Of a stretch of DNA of 64,000 nt, positions 25,612 to 34,922 are shown piece by piece; within the stretch, counting starts at the first letter, position 1, and each line of letters opens with the position of its first letter. The notes beneath the pieces were generated by a model. The model did not search any database. It had not been told where the DNA came from and worked only from the letters and a program-made list of their open reading frames with translations. Source of the DNA: Deltaproteobacteria bacterium ADurb.Bin151 (GTDB lineage: Bacteria > Desulfobacterota > Syntrophia > Syntrophales > Smithellaceae); the NCBI GenBank assembly GCA_002070455.1, contig MWDG01000006.1:1-64000 (forward strand), given 5' to 3'. A program made the translations under genes and the position numbers.

Positions 25612-26550
25612 TTATTTTTTATCGGGATCCACCGATTTTTCAAAAGGGGTTTTAGAGTCAAAATCAGGATTCATGGCATTGTCGCTGACTTGTTGAATAA
25701 AAAGATTTTCAAAACCTAAATTTATAGCATAATCTAAAATATGTTTGTATTCCTTACGGGTAATTCTGCGCCCCAGTAACGGGTGCGATTTTACCGCACT
25801 GATCGGTGTGTATTGAGACATGAGACTAACCGGAACATTTGTGGACAATTGCTCTTTAAGAAGTTTCAGAACGGCCATGGAATTTTCAAGCCTTCCGGGT
25901 AAAACCAGATGACGGATGATGATGCCGCTAACAGCGACACCATTTTCCAATTTGAGGTCGTCCCCGACCTGCCTGACCATTTCCTGTATGGATGCCATGG
26001 CGTACTTCGGGTATTGGGCCGCGTCGGAAAATAACCGGCCGTCTTCTTCCAGCCCGTATTTAAAATCAGGCAGATAGATATCCACCATGCCGTCCAGAAG
26101 GCGGATAACGTCCGGATTTTCATAACCGCCGCAATTATAGACAAACGGGACGGTAAGCCCTTGCGCGCGCGCCATGCACAGTGCCTCCATGATCAGAGGG
26201 GCCTGATGGGTCGGGGTAACGGGTTCGACGTTGTGGCAGCCGCGTTTCTGCAGATCGAGCATGACTTTTGCCAGCTCCAGTACGGTCTTGCTCTGTCCCC
26301 GGAGACTGTGGGATATCTGATAGTTCTGGCAATAGATGCACCTCAGGTTGCACGAAGACAGGAAAATGGTTCCGGCCCCGTGTGTTCCGGAAAGGGGTGG
26401 CTCTTCCCCTTGATGGGCCAGTGCGCAGTCCATGACGATGTCGGCTGGCAGGCGACAATAGCCCAGTTCGCCTTTTGTCCGGTCCACACGGCAGGCTCGG
26501 GGACAAAGCGTGCAGGACGTATAAATATCGAGAAGGGATTGAATAATCAT
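25612..26550 (-). CDS. Radical SAM protein of the PflX-type activase family
   Basis: A 312-aa radical SAM protein. The cluster motif Cys67-x3-Cys71-x2-Cys74 (SSCNLRCIYC) binds 4Fe-4S and SAM, and an N-terminal CTLCPRACR-VDRT-KGELGYC segment gives extra cysteines typical of the COG1313 (PflX) family. HNVEPVTPTHQAPLI and YNCGGYENPDVIRLL are family regions. The target glycyl radical enzyme is unknown and none is nearby. ATG at 26550; a repeat element separates it from the patatin gene. Confidence 0.85.
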   Translation of the reverse strand: MIIQSLLDIYTSCTLCPRACRVDRTKGELGYCRLPADIVMDCALAHQGEEPPLSGTHGAGTIFLSSCNLRCIYCQNYQISHSLRGQSKTVLELAKVMLDLQKRGCHNVEPVTPTHQAPLIMEALCMARAQGLTVPFVYNCGGYENPDVIRLLDGMVDIYLPDFKYGLEEDGRLFSDAAQYPKYAMASIQEMVRQVGDDLKLENGVAVSGIIIRHLVLPGRLENSMAVLKLLKEQLSTNVPVSLMSQYTPISAVKSHPLLGRRITRKEYKHILDYAINLGFENLFIQQVSDNAMNPDFDSKTPFEKSVDPDKK

Positions 26551-26570
26551 TTTACCTCACGTCAGGAGTG

Positions 26571-26612
26571 AGGCGTGAGGAGTAAAAAATATGTATTTCA
26601 CGCTTCACGCCT
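26571..26612. repeat. Short repeat element with GTGAGGCGTGAGG core
   Basis: AGGCGTGA at 26571-26578 and TCACGCCT at 26605-26612 form an 8-bp inverted repeat, and the left side holds tandem GTGAGG units. Such GTGAGGCGTGAGG patterns are common as dispersed intergenic repeats in bacterial genomes. It lies between two minus-strand genes. Confidence 0.5.
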
Positions 26613-26632
26613 AACACTTGACTTTTCGCACC

Positions 26633-27700
26633 TCATATTTTTTCGACCATCTCCCGGATCCGGCCGCTTGCGACCAGTTCCAGGAAATCTTCACCCAGCG
26701 GTGCGGATAATTCAACCGCCCTGTTCCAGTTTTCAATCCGCCGGCTGCTGTTGTCAATATAATTCACGAAGTCATCACGATCCGGGACTTTCCCGTCCGG
26801 TAACCTTTCCACAAAACTCTGGGAAGGGAAAACCATGACGACATTGCTCAATGTTTGCGCATCCGGTGCGCGCCGGACAATTTTTTTATCGAGCCAACCG
26901 GGAATAATCCGTTCCTGATGATGGAAAAAAAGCACCAGTTCATTTTCCCCCGCGGCAAATTGGTGGGACAGGTGATAATCGATCAGGCCTCCGTCGCGGT
27001 ATACCCCGCGGGGTGCCCCGAAAATATTTCTTACGCCGGCAACAACCAGCGGGATCGCACCGGAGGCCATCACGGCGTATTTGAAATTTACTTCGTTGAT
27101 CTGTACATATCTTCCGCGGAATTGGGGCTGCAGACAAAAAGAAGGTGGTTTGGAGCCATTGTAAAAAACAACCCTGTCGGCAAAATGATAAAGATGGTCT
27201 CTGTTGAAAAAGTTCATGATATAGCAGGCCGCCAGTGCGCTTTTCTGTAGCAGGCGTTTTTCCGAGGCAACCAGTCCCCGTGACCGGGCTGTGATGACCG
27301 ACAAGCGGTAGTGTTTGTTGTTCAGGGCAAAAGGGAGCGCGTCGTTTTCGATGTATTCATTGATGATCCGGTTAAACTTTTCCAGAATCGTTGAGGGTGT
27401 GTCTTGCCGGGTATAATTTACTGTAATGTAGGTAGAAATTAATTTTCGGTAGGATTCGACGGCCTGCGGCTGGATCCATGCGGCAAAACGCCAGGCTCCT
27501 GCGGACGAGCCGATTAAATTCACAGGTTTGCGTTTTCCCAGGAGGCCTTGCGAAAGAAGGGCAAGGTCAAATCCGCTGGCGACGAGCCAACGCGGTCCTA
27601 CCGCCGCGCCGAAGTAAGCGGAAACCGCGTTAAAATCAAATCCTCCATCTTTAATGATTTTATAAGCTTTCTCTCCTGCTTTAATATGCAAACGGCTCAT
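26633..27700 (-). CDS. Patatin-like phospholipase
   Basis: A 355-aa protein (from ATG at 27700) with a complete patatin dyad: nucleophile Ser66 in GSSAG and Asp236 in YRDGGLID. The MASGAIPLVV segment before the Asp is also typical. It should hydrolyse acyl esters of phospholipids or related lipids; no signal peptide is seen, so it probably acts in the cytoplasm or on the inner leaflet. The longest frame has 50 more residues that look non-coding and lack homology, so the MSRLHIKAG start is preferred. Confidence 0.83.
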   Translation of the reverse strand: MSRLHIKAGEKAYKIIKDGGFDFNAVSAYFGAAVGPRWLVASGFDLALLSQGLLGKRKPVNLIGSSAGAWRFAAWIQPQAVESYRKLISTYITVNYTRQDTPSTILEKFNRIINEYIENDALPFALNNKHYRLSVITARSRGLVASEKRLLQKSALAACYIMNFFNRDHLYHFADRVVFYNGSKPPSFCLQPQFRGRYVQINEVNFKYAVMASGAIPLVVAGVRNIFGAPRGVYRDGGLIDYHLSHQFAAGENELVLFFHHQERIIPGWLDKKIVRRAPDAQTLSNVVMVFPSQSFVERLPDGKVPDRDDFVNYIDNSSRRIENWNRAVELSAPLGEDFLELVASGRIREMVEKI

Positions 27701-27724
27701 AGAATTTTTATCCGGGCAAAGACC

Positions 27725-27757
27725 TTGACACTTATCATTTTGTCTTGTAAATATAAT
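27725..27757 (+). promoter_or_regulatory. Candidate promoter of proA-nadD
   Basis: TTGACA at 27725-27730 and TATAAT at 27752-27757 are both perfect hexamers but 21 bases apart; a TAAATA at the ideal 17-base spacing overlaps. It is about 120 bases upstream of proA. Confidence 0.35.
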
Positions 27758-27879
27758 ACAAACCGTTTGACGAATAAAGTTCATATTGTCCAAACAGTTC
27801 TTCTTGTTCAGAGTCGAAGCGGCTTTAATCAATAATCCCGGAAATTGCAAGCAATTTCATAAAATCAAGGAGATGAAGA

Positions 27880-29139
27880 ATGATAGATATTCACAAGTCT
27901 GTAAAAAAAATGGCTGAAGATGCTCTCGACGCCTCTCATCGACTTTCCCGTGTTTCTACCAATGCAAAAAATGCAGCTCTCTTACGGATGGCCGATGAGA
28001 TCGGTTGGCATCGTGATTTTATTCTCTCCGAAAACAAACGGGATTTGACCAGTGCGAAAGAAAAAGGGCTTTCCGCGCCCATGATCGACCGGCTGACGAT
28101 TAAAGATGACAGCCTCAAGGTTATGATGCAGGGGCTGCGTGAAATTGCGGCGCTTCCTGATCCGGTGGGCAAAGTGACATCCATGTGGCGACGTCCCAAT
28201 GGTCTTTTAGTCGGGCGGATGCGCATCCCTCTTGGAGTGATTGGTATTATCTACGAATCGCGTCCCAATGTTACCGTGGACGCCTCTGCCCTGTGCATCA
28301 AATCAGGCAATGCGGTAATCTTACGCGGCGGTTCGGAATCCATTCATTCCAATCTGGCCATCGCCTCCATCCTGCAGGACGTTCTTAGAGAAAGTCCTCT
28401 TCCCGACAAGGCCATTCAGGTGATTCCCTTTACCGACCGTGAAGCGGTCACAACACTTTTGCAGCTGGATGAGCAAATTGATCTGATTATTCCGCGGGGC
28501 GGCGAAGAACTGATCCGGGCCGTGGTGGCACAGTCCAAGATTCCTGTGATCAAACATTACAAAGGGGTATGTCATATTTTTGTGGATGCCACTGCGGACA
28601 TCAACATGGCCATAAACATTTGCACCAATGCCAAAGTTCAGCGTCCCGGCGTTTGTAACGCAATGGAAACCCTGCTGGTGCATGCGGACATTGCCCCCGC
28701 TTTTTTACCGAAAATCGCGGAAAAACTCCAGAAAGCCGGCGTTCTGATCAAGGGTTGCGAGAAGACGAGAAAGAATCTGAAAAATATTGATGCGGCAACC
28801 GAAGAAGACTGGTACTCGGAATACCTGGACCTGATTCTGTCCGTGCGCATTGTTCCGTCCATCGACGTGGCGGTGGAGCATATCGAAAAGTACGGGTCCA
28901 TGCATACCGAATCCATTATCACCAAAGATTACGCCAATTCACAGCGTTTTCTCAACGAAGTGAATTCTTCAACGGTTCTGGTCAACGCCTCCACACGCTT
29001 CAGTGACGGGTTTGAACTGGGACTGGGAGCAGAAATAGGCATTTCAACCACCAAGCTGCACGCGTTCGGCCCCATGGGACTTGAAGAACTGACCACGTCC
29101 AAGTTTATCATTTACGGCGACGGCCAGGTCCGCAAATGA
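27880..29139 (+). CDS. proA: Glutamate-5-semialdehyde dehydrogenase (gamma-glutamyl phosphate reductase)
   Basis: NADPH-dependent reduction of gamma-glutamyl phosphate to glutamate semialdehyde, the second step of proline synthesis. 419 aa, the normal ProA length. Family regions are present: PLGVIGIIYESRPNVTVDA, KSGNAVILRGG, the catalytic Cys in RPGVCNAMETLL, and the C-terminal ELGLGAEIGISTTKLHA. The ribosome binding site is AAGGAGATGA. Its stop overlaps the nadD start (ATGA), so these unlike pathway genes are co-translated. Confidence 0.95.
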   Translation: MIDIHKSVKKMAEDALDASHRLSRVSTNAKNAALLRMADEIGWHRDFILSENKRDLTSAKEKGLSAPMIDRLTIKDDSLKVMMQGLREIAALPDPVGKVTSMWRRPNGLLVGRMRIPLGVIGIIYESRPNVTVDASALCIKSGNAVILRGGSESIHSNLAIASILQDVLRESPLPDKAIQVIPFTDREAVTTLLQLDEQIDLIIPRGGEELIRAVVAQSKIPVIKHYKGVCHIFVDATADINMAINICTNAKVQRPGVCNAMETLLVHADIAPAFLPKIAEKLQKAGVLIKGCEKTRKNLKNIDAATEEDWYSEYLDLILSVRIVPSIDVAVEHIEKYGSMHTESIITKDYANSQRFLNEVNSSTVLVNASTRFSDGFELGLGAEIGISTTKLHAFGPMGLEELTTSKFIIYGDGQVRK

Positions 29140-29780
29140 AATGGGGGCTCTTCGGCGGCACATTTGACCCGATCCACTTCGGCCATCTGCGTGCCGCTCA
29201 GGAGCTGCTTGAAATGCTGGGCCTTGAGCGTGTTGTTTTTATTCCCGCTTTTCTGCCTCCTCATAAAACGGAACGGGTAATCAGTACTTTTGAACATCGT
29301 TTGCAGATGGTCAGCCTGGCTGTTTCAGACAATGAACGATTTGATGTTTCGGACGTGGAGCACCAGCGGCCCGGAAAATCCTATTCCATCGATACCGTCC
29401 GGTATTTTTTAAATTCCCATGATGAGAAGATCGATTTGTATTTTATTACAGGTCAAGACGCCTTTGACGCCATTACTACCTGGCATCAATGGGAAAAACT
29501 TTTGTCGCTTTGTCATTTCGTAGTCATGACCCGGCTGGGTTATGAAACCCGGGGGCTCGGGAGTATTCTGCCAAACGACATTGCCGTAAACTATGTTTAC
29601 CATGATTTGGAAGACTTTTTTCAGGGGCCGCAGGGGAGCAGAATCTATTTTCGCAAAACGACATTTCTGGATATTTCTTCATCTGCAATCCGGCAAGATG
29701 TTCAACAGGGATTGTCCGTTCAATATCTGGTTCCCGAACAGGTGATCCGCTTCATGAATGAAAAAAACCTTTACCGCTAA
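29136..29780 (+). CDS. nadD: Nicotinate-nucleotide adenylyltransferase
   Basis: Adenylylates nicotinate mononucleotide in NAD biosynthesis. A 214-aa nucleotidyltransferase with the N-terminal GGTFDPIHFGHL signature (residues 7-18), PPHKTE, SYSIDTVRYF and the C-terminal ISSSAIR motif. It overlaps proA by four bases. nadA also lies in the window at 39.5 kb on the other strand. Confidence 0.95.
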   Translation: MKWGLFGGTFDPIHFGHLRAAQELLEMLGLERVVFIPAFLPPHKTERVISTFEHRLQMVSLAVSDNERFDVSDVEHQRPGKSYSIDTVRYFLNSHDEKIDLYFITGQDAFDAITTWHQWEKLLSLCHFVVMTRLGYETRGLGSILPNDIAVNYVYHDLEDFFQGPQGSRIYFRKTTFLDISSSAIRQDVQQGLSVQYLVPEQVIRFMNEKNLYR

Positions 29781-29803
29781 AGAGATATAAAGGGCCGCGT
29801 GAG

Positions 29804-30961
29804 TTACATTTGCAGCAAGCCCTTCGGGCCCTGGTCCTGATAAATGCGGCTGCACACGTCAACAACATCCGCATCGTAAAGAATGCCCCGGTTTCTGGTA
29901 ATTTCAGCCATGGCTGATTCGATGCCGAGCGTGGGTCGGTAAGGCCGGTGTGAAGACATGGCCTCAATCACATCGGCAACTCCGATGATTCGGGCTTCCA
30001 GCAGGATTTCCTCTCCTTTGAGGCCCTGCGGATAACCCGAGCCGTCGATTCTTTCATGATGCTGCAGGATGATCTTTGCGATCGGGTAGGGAAACTCGAT
30101 GGTCTTGAGAATGTCATAAGCATTTTGCGCGTGAGTCTTTACCATTTCCATTTCCAGTTTGTTCAGACGACCCGGTTTTGTCAAAATTTCAGAAGGGACG
30201 GCAATTTTGCCGATATCATGCAGAGATCCGGCAATCCGAATTGCTTCGATTTGTATGTTTGGCAGAGACATATTTCTTGCAATGGTGCAGGCGATTTTGG
30301 CGACATGCTGTTCGTGCCCCGCTGTGTATGGATCGCGGCTTTCCACAATCTTGGACATGGCCAGCTCCGCGCCCTCCAAAATCAACTGAATTCTTTCGTA
30401 ACTGGTTTTCAGCTCCCGGGTGCTCTGTTCCAAATGAAGGGTTTTCATCCTGACTTTTTCTTCCAGATTCTTGTTGAGCTCCATCAGGGCCTCATTCTGT
30501 TTTTTGACCAATTCCGTCAGCTGCTGGTTTTCGATCAATAGCTCCGCCCTGGAAAGGATCTGGTTGATGGAATAGAGCAACTCGTCCTTGCGCCATGGTT
30601 TGGTGATATACAGGTGAATACCTCCGCTGTTGACCGCCTCGATGATTGCATCCATATCGGCATAACCGGTTAAAAGCACGCGCATGGCGTTAGGACAGAT
30701 TTCCCGGGCCTGCGCGAAAAACTGCACTCCAAGCATTCCCGGCATGATCTGGTCGGAGATGATCAGGGAAAAGTTCGGCGATTCTTTCAGAATTTTCAGG
30801 CCTTCTTCAGCGGAATTTGCCGTGTGCAGATCGTAGCCCTGGTTCGCCAGCGTTATTTTCATGATGTCTAAAATGGCTTCCTCGTCATCGATGACAAGGA
30901 TGGAGTGCTTATATTTTAATGGAGATAATGGCAATGAATTCATACGGTTCAGCTCACACAT
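29804..30961 (-). CDS. Response regulator with HD-GYP phosphodiesterase domain
   Basis: A 385-aa cytoplasmic signalling protein. The receiver domain (about 19-135) has an acidic pocket (IDDEEA), phospho-acceptor Asp70 and a conserved Lys in the TKPW segment. A coiled-coil linker (140-195) leads to an HD-GYP domain with His248-Asp249 and HHERIDGSGYP at 301-311, the complete motif of c-di-GMP phosphodiesterases of the RpfG type. No cognate kinase is adjacent. ATG at 30961 is used; an in-frame ATG six codons later is possible. Confidence 0.88.
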   Translation of the reverse strand: MCELNRMNSLPLSPLKYKHSILVIDDEEAILDIMKITLANQGYDLHTANSAEEGLKILKESPNFSLIISDQIMPGMLGVQFFAQAREICPNAMRVLLTGYADMDAIIEAVNSGGIHLYITKPWRKDELLYSINQILSRAELLIENQQLTELVKKQNEALMELNKNLEEKVRMKTLHLEQSTRELKTSYERIQLILEGAELAMSKIVESRDPYTAGHEQHVAKIACTIARNMSLPNIQIEAIRIAGSLHDIGKIAVPSEILTKPGRLNKLEMEMVKTHAQNAYDILKTIEFPYPIAKIILQHHERIDGSGYPQGLKGEEILLEARIIGVADVIEAMSSHRPYRPTLGIESAMAEITRNRGILYDADVVDVCSRIYQDQGPKGLLQM

Positions 30962-31076
30962 CGGATAAAAGGTTATCGGTTTCGGTCTGTCAGGATTTTT
31001 TCATTGGACCACATAAAAAGAATAACAGAATCAATAAAAGAAAAAAAGCAGAAAAACATCATTAGCGGTTTTCAAA

Positions 31077-33908
31077 TCAGGCAATACCAATTTTTTTATC
31101 ATCCAGAATTTTTCTTAAAAACTGACCGGTTGACGATTTCTCATTTTCGGCAACCTCCTCCACTGTGCCCGACGTGATGATCCATCCTCCGCCGGGACCA
31201 CCTTCAGGACCCAGATCAATAATATGGTCAGCGGATTTGATGATATCCAGGTTGTGCTCGATGACGACCATGGTATTGCCCATGTCCACGAGACGCATCA
31301 GCACGTCAAGCAGTTTTTGAATGTCTGCGAAATGCAGACCGATGGTCGGCTCATCCAGAATGTAAAGGGTGTTGCTGTTGACGCGCTTGCCCAGCTCACG
31401 CGCCAGTTTAATGCGCTGCGCTTCACCGCCGGAGAGGGTCGTGGCTGACTGACCCAGCCGGATATACCCCAGTCCAACGTCCACAAGGAGCTGCAGATGT
31501 GATTTCAGTGCAGGAATATTGGAAAAAAAGTCCAGGGCCTGATCGACGGTCATATCGAGCACTTCGGCAATATTCCGGTCTTTGTACCTGATGTCCAGTG
31601 TGTCCGAATTGAAGCGTTTGCCGTGGCAGGCTTCACAGGTTACATAAACATCCGGCAGAAAATGCATTTCGATTTTAATCAATCCGTTTCCTTCGCAGGC
31701 TTCGCAGCGACCCCCTTTCACATTGAAACTGAATCGTCCCGGTTTGTAGCCGCGCATGCGGGATTCCGGCAGACCTGTGAAAAGATCACGGATATAAGAA
31801 AAGATTCCGGTGTATGTGACGGGATTGGAACGGGGTGTCCTGCCGATCGGCTGCTGGTTAATCATAATGACCCGTTCGATATCTCCCATATCCCTGACCC
31901 GCTTGATTTTTCCCATTGAGCCGCTATGCTGGTTTAATCTTCGCGCCATGACTTTGTAGAGTGTTTCAATCACCATCGTGCTTTTTCCGGAACCGGAAAC
32001 GCCGGTCACTGCAGTCAGCAATCCGCAGGGGATCTTAATGTCGATGTCTTTGAGGTTGTTTTGCGATGCGCCCTCCAGGATGATTTGACGTCCTTTGCCG
32101 GATCGCCTGTTGGCGGGACGGGCAATAAATTCTTTGCCGGACAAAAATTTTCCGGTCAGCGATGTTTCGCTTTGCAGCACTTCGGCGGGAGTTCCCTGAA
32201 AAATGATTTCACCGCCCTGGGTGCCTGCACCCGGTCCCATATCGATAATATGATCGCAGGACATCATCATGTCAGCGTCATGCTCCACCACCAAGATGGT
32301 GTTCCCCATATCACGCAGTCTTTTGAGCGTGTCGATCAGCCGCAGGTTATCTTTCTGATGAAGCCCGACGGTCGGTTCGTCCAATACGTACAAAACTCCC
32401 ATCAGACCGGAGCCGATTTGCGTGGCCAGGCGGATACGCTGACTTTCTCCGCCTGACAGGGTGGACGTTGAGCGGGCCAGATTCAAATAGTCCATTCCGA
32501 CGTTCAGCAGAAAAGAAAGTCTGCTCTTGATTTCCTTGAGAACGCGTTCGGCAATCAGCGTTTCCTGTTCAGACAGATGCAGGGTTTCAAAAAAATGAAA
32601 ACAATCTCGAATGGACATCAGGCACAGGTCGTAAATATTCTTGCCGCCCACCGTTACGGCGAGGCTTTCTTTTTTCAGTCGCGCTCCGCCGCAGGATTCA
32701 CATGCCCTCAAATCGATGTAGCGCGCCAGATCGTTGCGCACAGCATTAGACGATGTTTCTCTCCATCGGCGTTCCAATTGCCTGATCGCCCCTTCGAAGG
32801 GTCGATGGGCGAAGAAGCGCTTGCCGGGATGGTCATGATAGAACTTGATGGCTTCCGTTCCCGATCCGTAAAGAAGAATATTTTTTATGGTATCGGGAAG
32901 TTTGTTGAAGGGTGTGTTGATGTTGAATTTGTAATGTGAAGACAGAGCATCCAGCATGTTATAATAGTGCAGGGAGTTCCGGTTGGCCCACGGAGCAATG
33001 GCGCCCTCGCGAAGCGAAAGTCCGGGGTCGGGGACGACCAGATCAACCGTGAAGTGCATGCGTGTTCCCAGCCCGTTGCACTCCGGACAGGCCCCGTAGG
33101 GATTATTGAACGAAAAAACGCGGGGCACGGGTGTGGCCATGCTGATTCCGCAATCCGGGCAGGAATATTTTTCGGAATAGAGCGTTTCAACTCCATCCGC
33201 TGAGAGAATCCTGACAAGTCCGTCGCCTTTGGCCGCGGCTATTTCCACGGAGTCCCGAAGTCTTTTTCGGATCCCGTCCTTCAGCACCAGGCGATCGACA
33301 ATCAAATCGATGTCATGACGCTTCGTTTTGGCAAGAACAATATCTTCCGACAGATCGTAGATTTCCTTGTCGATGCGGACACGGGCAAAGCCTTCCTTCT
33401 GCAGCTTCTTCAATTCTTTTACAAATTCGCCTTTTTTCCCCCTCACCAGCGGCGCCAGAACGCTGAATCGTGTGTTTTCCGGCAACGCCAGGACATTTTG
33501 TACAATGCTGTCGATCGTTTGTGACTGGATGACACGGCCGCAGCTGTAACAATGGCAGATTCCTATTCCTGCGTAGAGAAGGCGGAAATAATCGTAAATT
33601 TCGGTTACGGTGCCGACGGTGGAACGGGGATTGTGGCTGGCCGCGCGTTGTTCGATGGCAATCGCAGGTGAAAGCCCTTCGATGGATTCTACATCCGGCT
33701 TGTCCATCTGACCGATGAACTGGCGCGCGTAAGTGGAAAGCGACTCGACATACCGGCGCTGGCCTTCGGCGTAAATGGTGTCAAACGCCAGAGAAGATTT
33801 GCCGGAGCCGGAGACGCCCGTGATCACCACCAGTTTGTCCCGGGGAATGTCCAGATGAATATTTTTAAGGTTATGCTGCGATGCACCCTTAATTTTTATA
33901 AAATCCAT
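31077..33908 (-). CDS. uvrA: Excinuclease ABC subunit A
   Basis: DNA damage recognition in nucleotide excision repair. A 943-aa protein with normal UvrA architecture: two ABC ATPase halves (Walker A GVSGSGKSS near 32-40 and GVSGSGKST in the second half), two LSGGE/Q signature motifs and zinc-finger cysteines (CPDCGISM with the CPEC partner, and CEACEGNG with CEACHG). The ATG has only a weak ribosome binding site. uvrB and uvrC are not in the window. Confidence 0.97.
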   Translation of the reverse strand: MDFIKIKGASQHNLKNIHLDIPRDKLVVITGVSGSGKSSLAFDTIYAEGQRRYVESLSTYARQFIGQMDKPDVESIEGLSPAIAIEQRAASHNPRSTVGTVTEIYDYFRLLYAGIGICHCYSCGRVIQSQTIDSIVQNVLALPENTRFSVLAPLVRGKKGEFVKELKKLQKEGFARVRIDKEIYDLSEDIVLAKTKRHDIDLIVDRLVLKDGIRKRLRDSVEIAAAKGDGLVRILSADGVETLYSEKYSCPDCGISMATPVPRVFSFNNPYGACPECNGLGTRMHFTVDLVVPDPGLSLREGAIAPWANRNSLHYYNMLDALSSHYKFNINTPFNKLPDTIKNILLYGSGTEAIKFYHDHPGKRFFAHRPFEGAIRQLERRWRETSSNAVRNDLARYIDLRACESCGGARLKKESLAVTVGGKNIYDLCLMSIRDCFHFFETLHLSEQETLIAERVLKEIKSRLSFLLNVGMDYLNLARSTSTLSGGESQRIRLATQIGSGLMGVLYVLDEPTVGLHQKDNLRLIDTLKRLRDMGNTILVVEHDADMMMSCDHIIDMGPGAGTQGGEIIFQGTPAEVLQSETSLTGKFLSGKEFIARPANRRSGKGRQIILEGASQNNLKDIDIKIPCGLLTAVTGVSGSGKSTMVIETLYKVMARRLNQHSGSMGKIKRVRDMGDIERVIMINQQPIGRTPRSNPVTYTGIFSYIRDLFTGLPESRMRGYKPGRFSFNVKGGRCEACEGNGLIKIEMHFLPDVYVTCEACHGKRFNSDTLDIRYKDRNIAEVLDMTVDQALDFFSNIPALKSHLQLLVDVGLGYIRLGQSATTLSGGEAQRIKLARELGKRVNSNTLYILDEPTIGLHFADIQKLLDVLMRLVDMGNTMVVIEHNLDIIKSADHIIDLGPEGGPGGGWIITSGTVEEVAENEKSSTGQFLRKILDDKKIGIA

Positions 33909-33926
33909 ATATTGATTTGCTGTCTG

Positions 33927-34904
33927 CTAATACCTGATATCGATGAATGATTTTTTACGGATGCCTTCAATCCATTCATCATATTTTTGGGATGCCTTTT
34001 CATTTTCGATTTTTGCTTTAATTTCATTGCGCACTTCGGATGTGGATTTCAGCCCCTCTCCACGCTTGTCGACAACCATCACGATGTGAAAACCCATTTC
34101 TGTTTCGATGACGTCGCTGACCTGTCCGACGGGCATCTCAAAAGCGGCTTTTTCCACATTTGGCATCATAGCGCCTCTTTCCACAAAACCGATATCTCCG
34201 CCCTGTGCCGCAGCCGGTTCTTTGGAATATTGGGATGCCAGCATTTCAAAGGATTCTCCTTTTAGAATGCGCTCATACAGTTGTCTGGCCTGTGCCCTGA
34301 CGTTTTCACGGGATTTTTGTCCCTGGCTGACCGGTGCCGGAAGAAAAATCTGCCGGATGTGGACCGCTTCCTTCCCTTCGTAGTTACTGCGGTGTTTGTC
34401 GTAGTATTCGCCGATTTCTTCATCCGTAACTACGATTTTGGATTGTACTTCGCTTCTGAGCACCCTCATGCGCAGCATTTGTTCGGAGATGTCCTTCTTG
34501 ACGGCCCGAAGCGTTTTCCCCTCTGAGGCCAGTTTTTTTAAATAGGCGTCCATAGACATGTTATTTTTGGTTAGCATGTCCATGATCACGGCCATCACTT
34601 CCTCATCTTTAATGGTGGTGAAGTTTTTGCCTGCTTTTTTTGCTTCATTTTCAATCAGGATCTGATCGATCATACGCTGCAGAAAAATTTTCTTATTATA
34701 CTCCAGGACCCCCTCCAGATCGTTGCCTTTGTATGTTGTTTGAATTCCTTTCGCGTAGGGTTCAAATGACTGATTCAGTTCACGCATCGTGATGATCTCG
34801 CTGTTCACCACGGCCACGATTCTGTCCTCCAATTCGGCGGCAACACTTCCGCATGCCAGCAATACAGCCAGCATGGTCATAAAATATATTTTAATTCCTT
34901 TCAC
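33927..34904 (-). CDS. surA: SurA-like periplasmic peptidyl-prolyl isomerase
   Basis: A 325-aa exported chaperone: signal peptide, a SurA N-terminal domain (DRIVAVVNSEIITMRELN), then a parvulin rotamase domain around 180-280 with VHIRQIFLPAP, AAAQGGDIGFVERG and ETEMGFHIVMV. It assists outer-membrane protein folding. The start is GTG, firmly set by GGGAGGAATCT. It lies between uvrA and a second parvulin gene, followed upstream by mfd, an order common in Deltaproteobacteria. Confidence 0.87.
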   Translation of the reverse strand: MKGIKIYFMTMLAVLLACGSVAAELEDRIVAVVNSEIITMRELNQSFEPYAKGIQTTYKGNDLEGVLEYNKKIFLQRMIDQILIENEAKKAGKNFTTIKDEEVMAVIMDMLTKNNMSMDAYLKKLASEGKTLRAVKKDISEQMLRMRVLRSEVQSKIVVTDEEIGEYYDKHRSNYEGKEAVHIRQIFLPAPVSQGQKSRENVRAQARQLYERILKGESFEMLASQYSKEPAAAQGGDIGFVERGAMMPNVEKAAFEMPVGQVSDVIETEMGFHIVMVVDKRGEGLKSTSEVRNEIKAKIENEKASQKYDEWIEGIRKKSFIDIRY

Positions 34905-34922
34905 AGATTCCTCCCTGAAAAT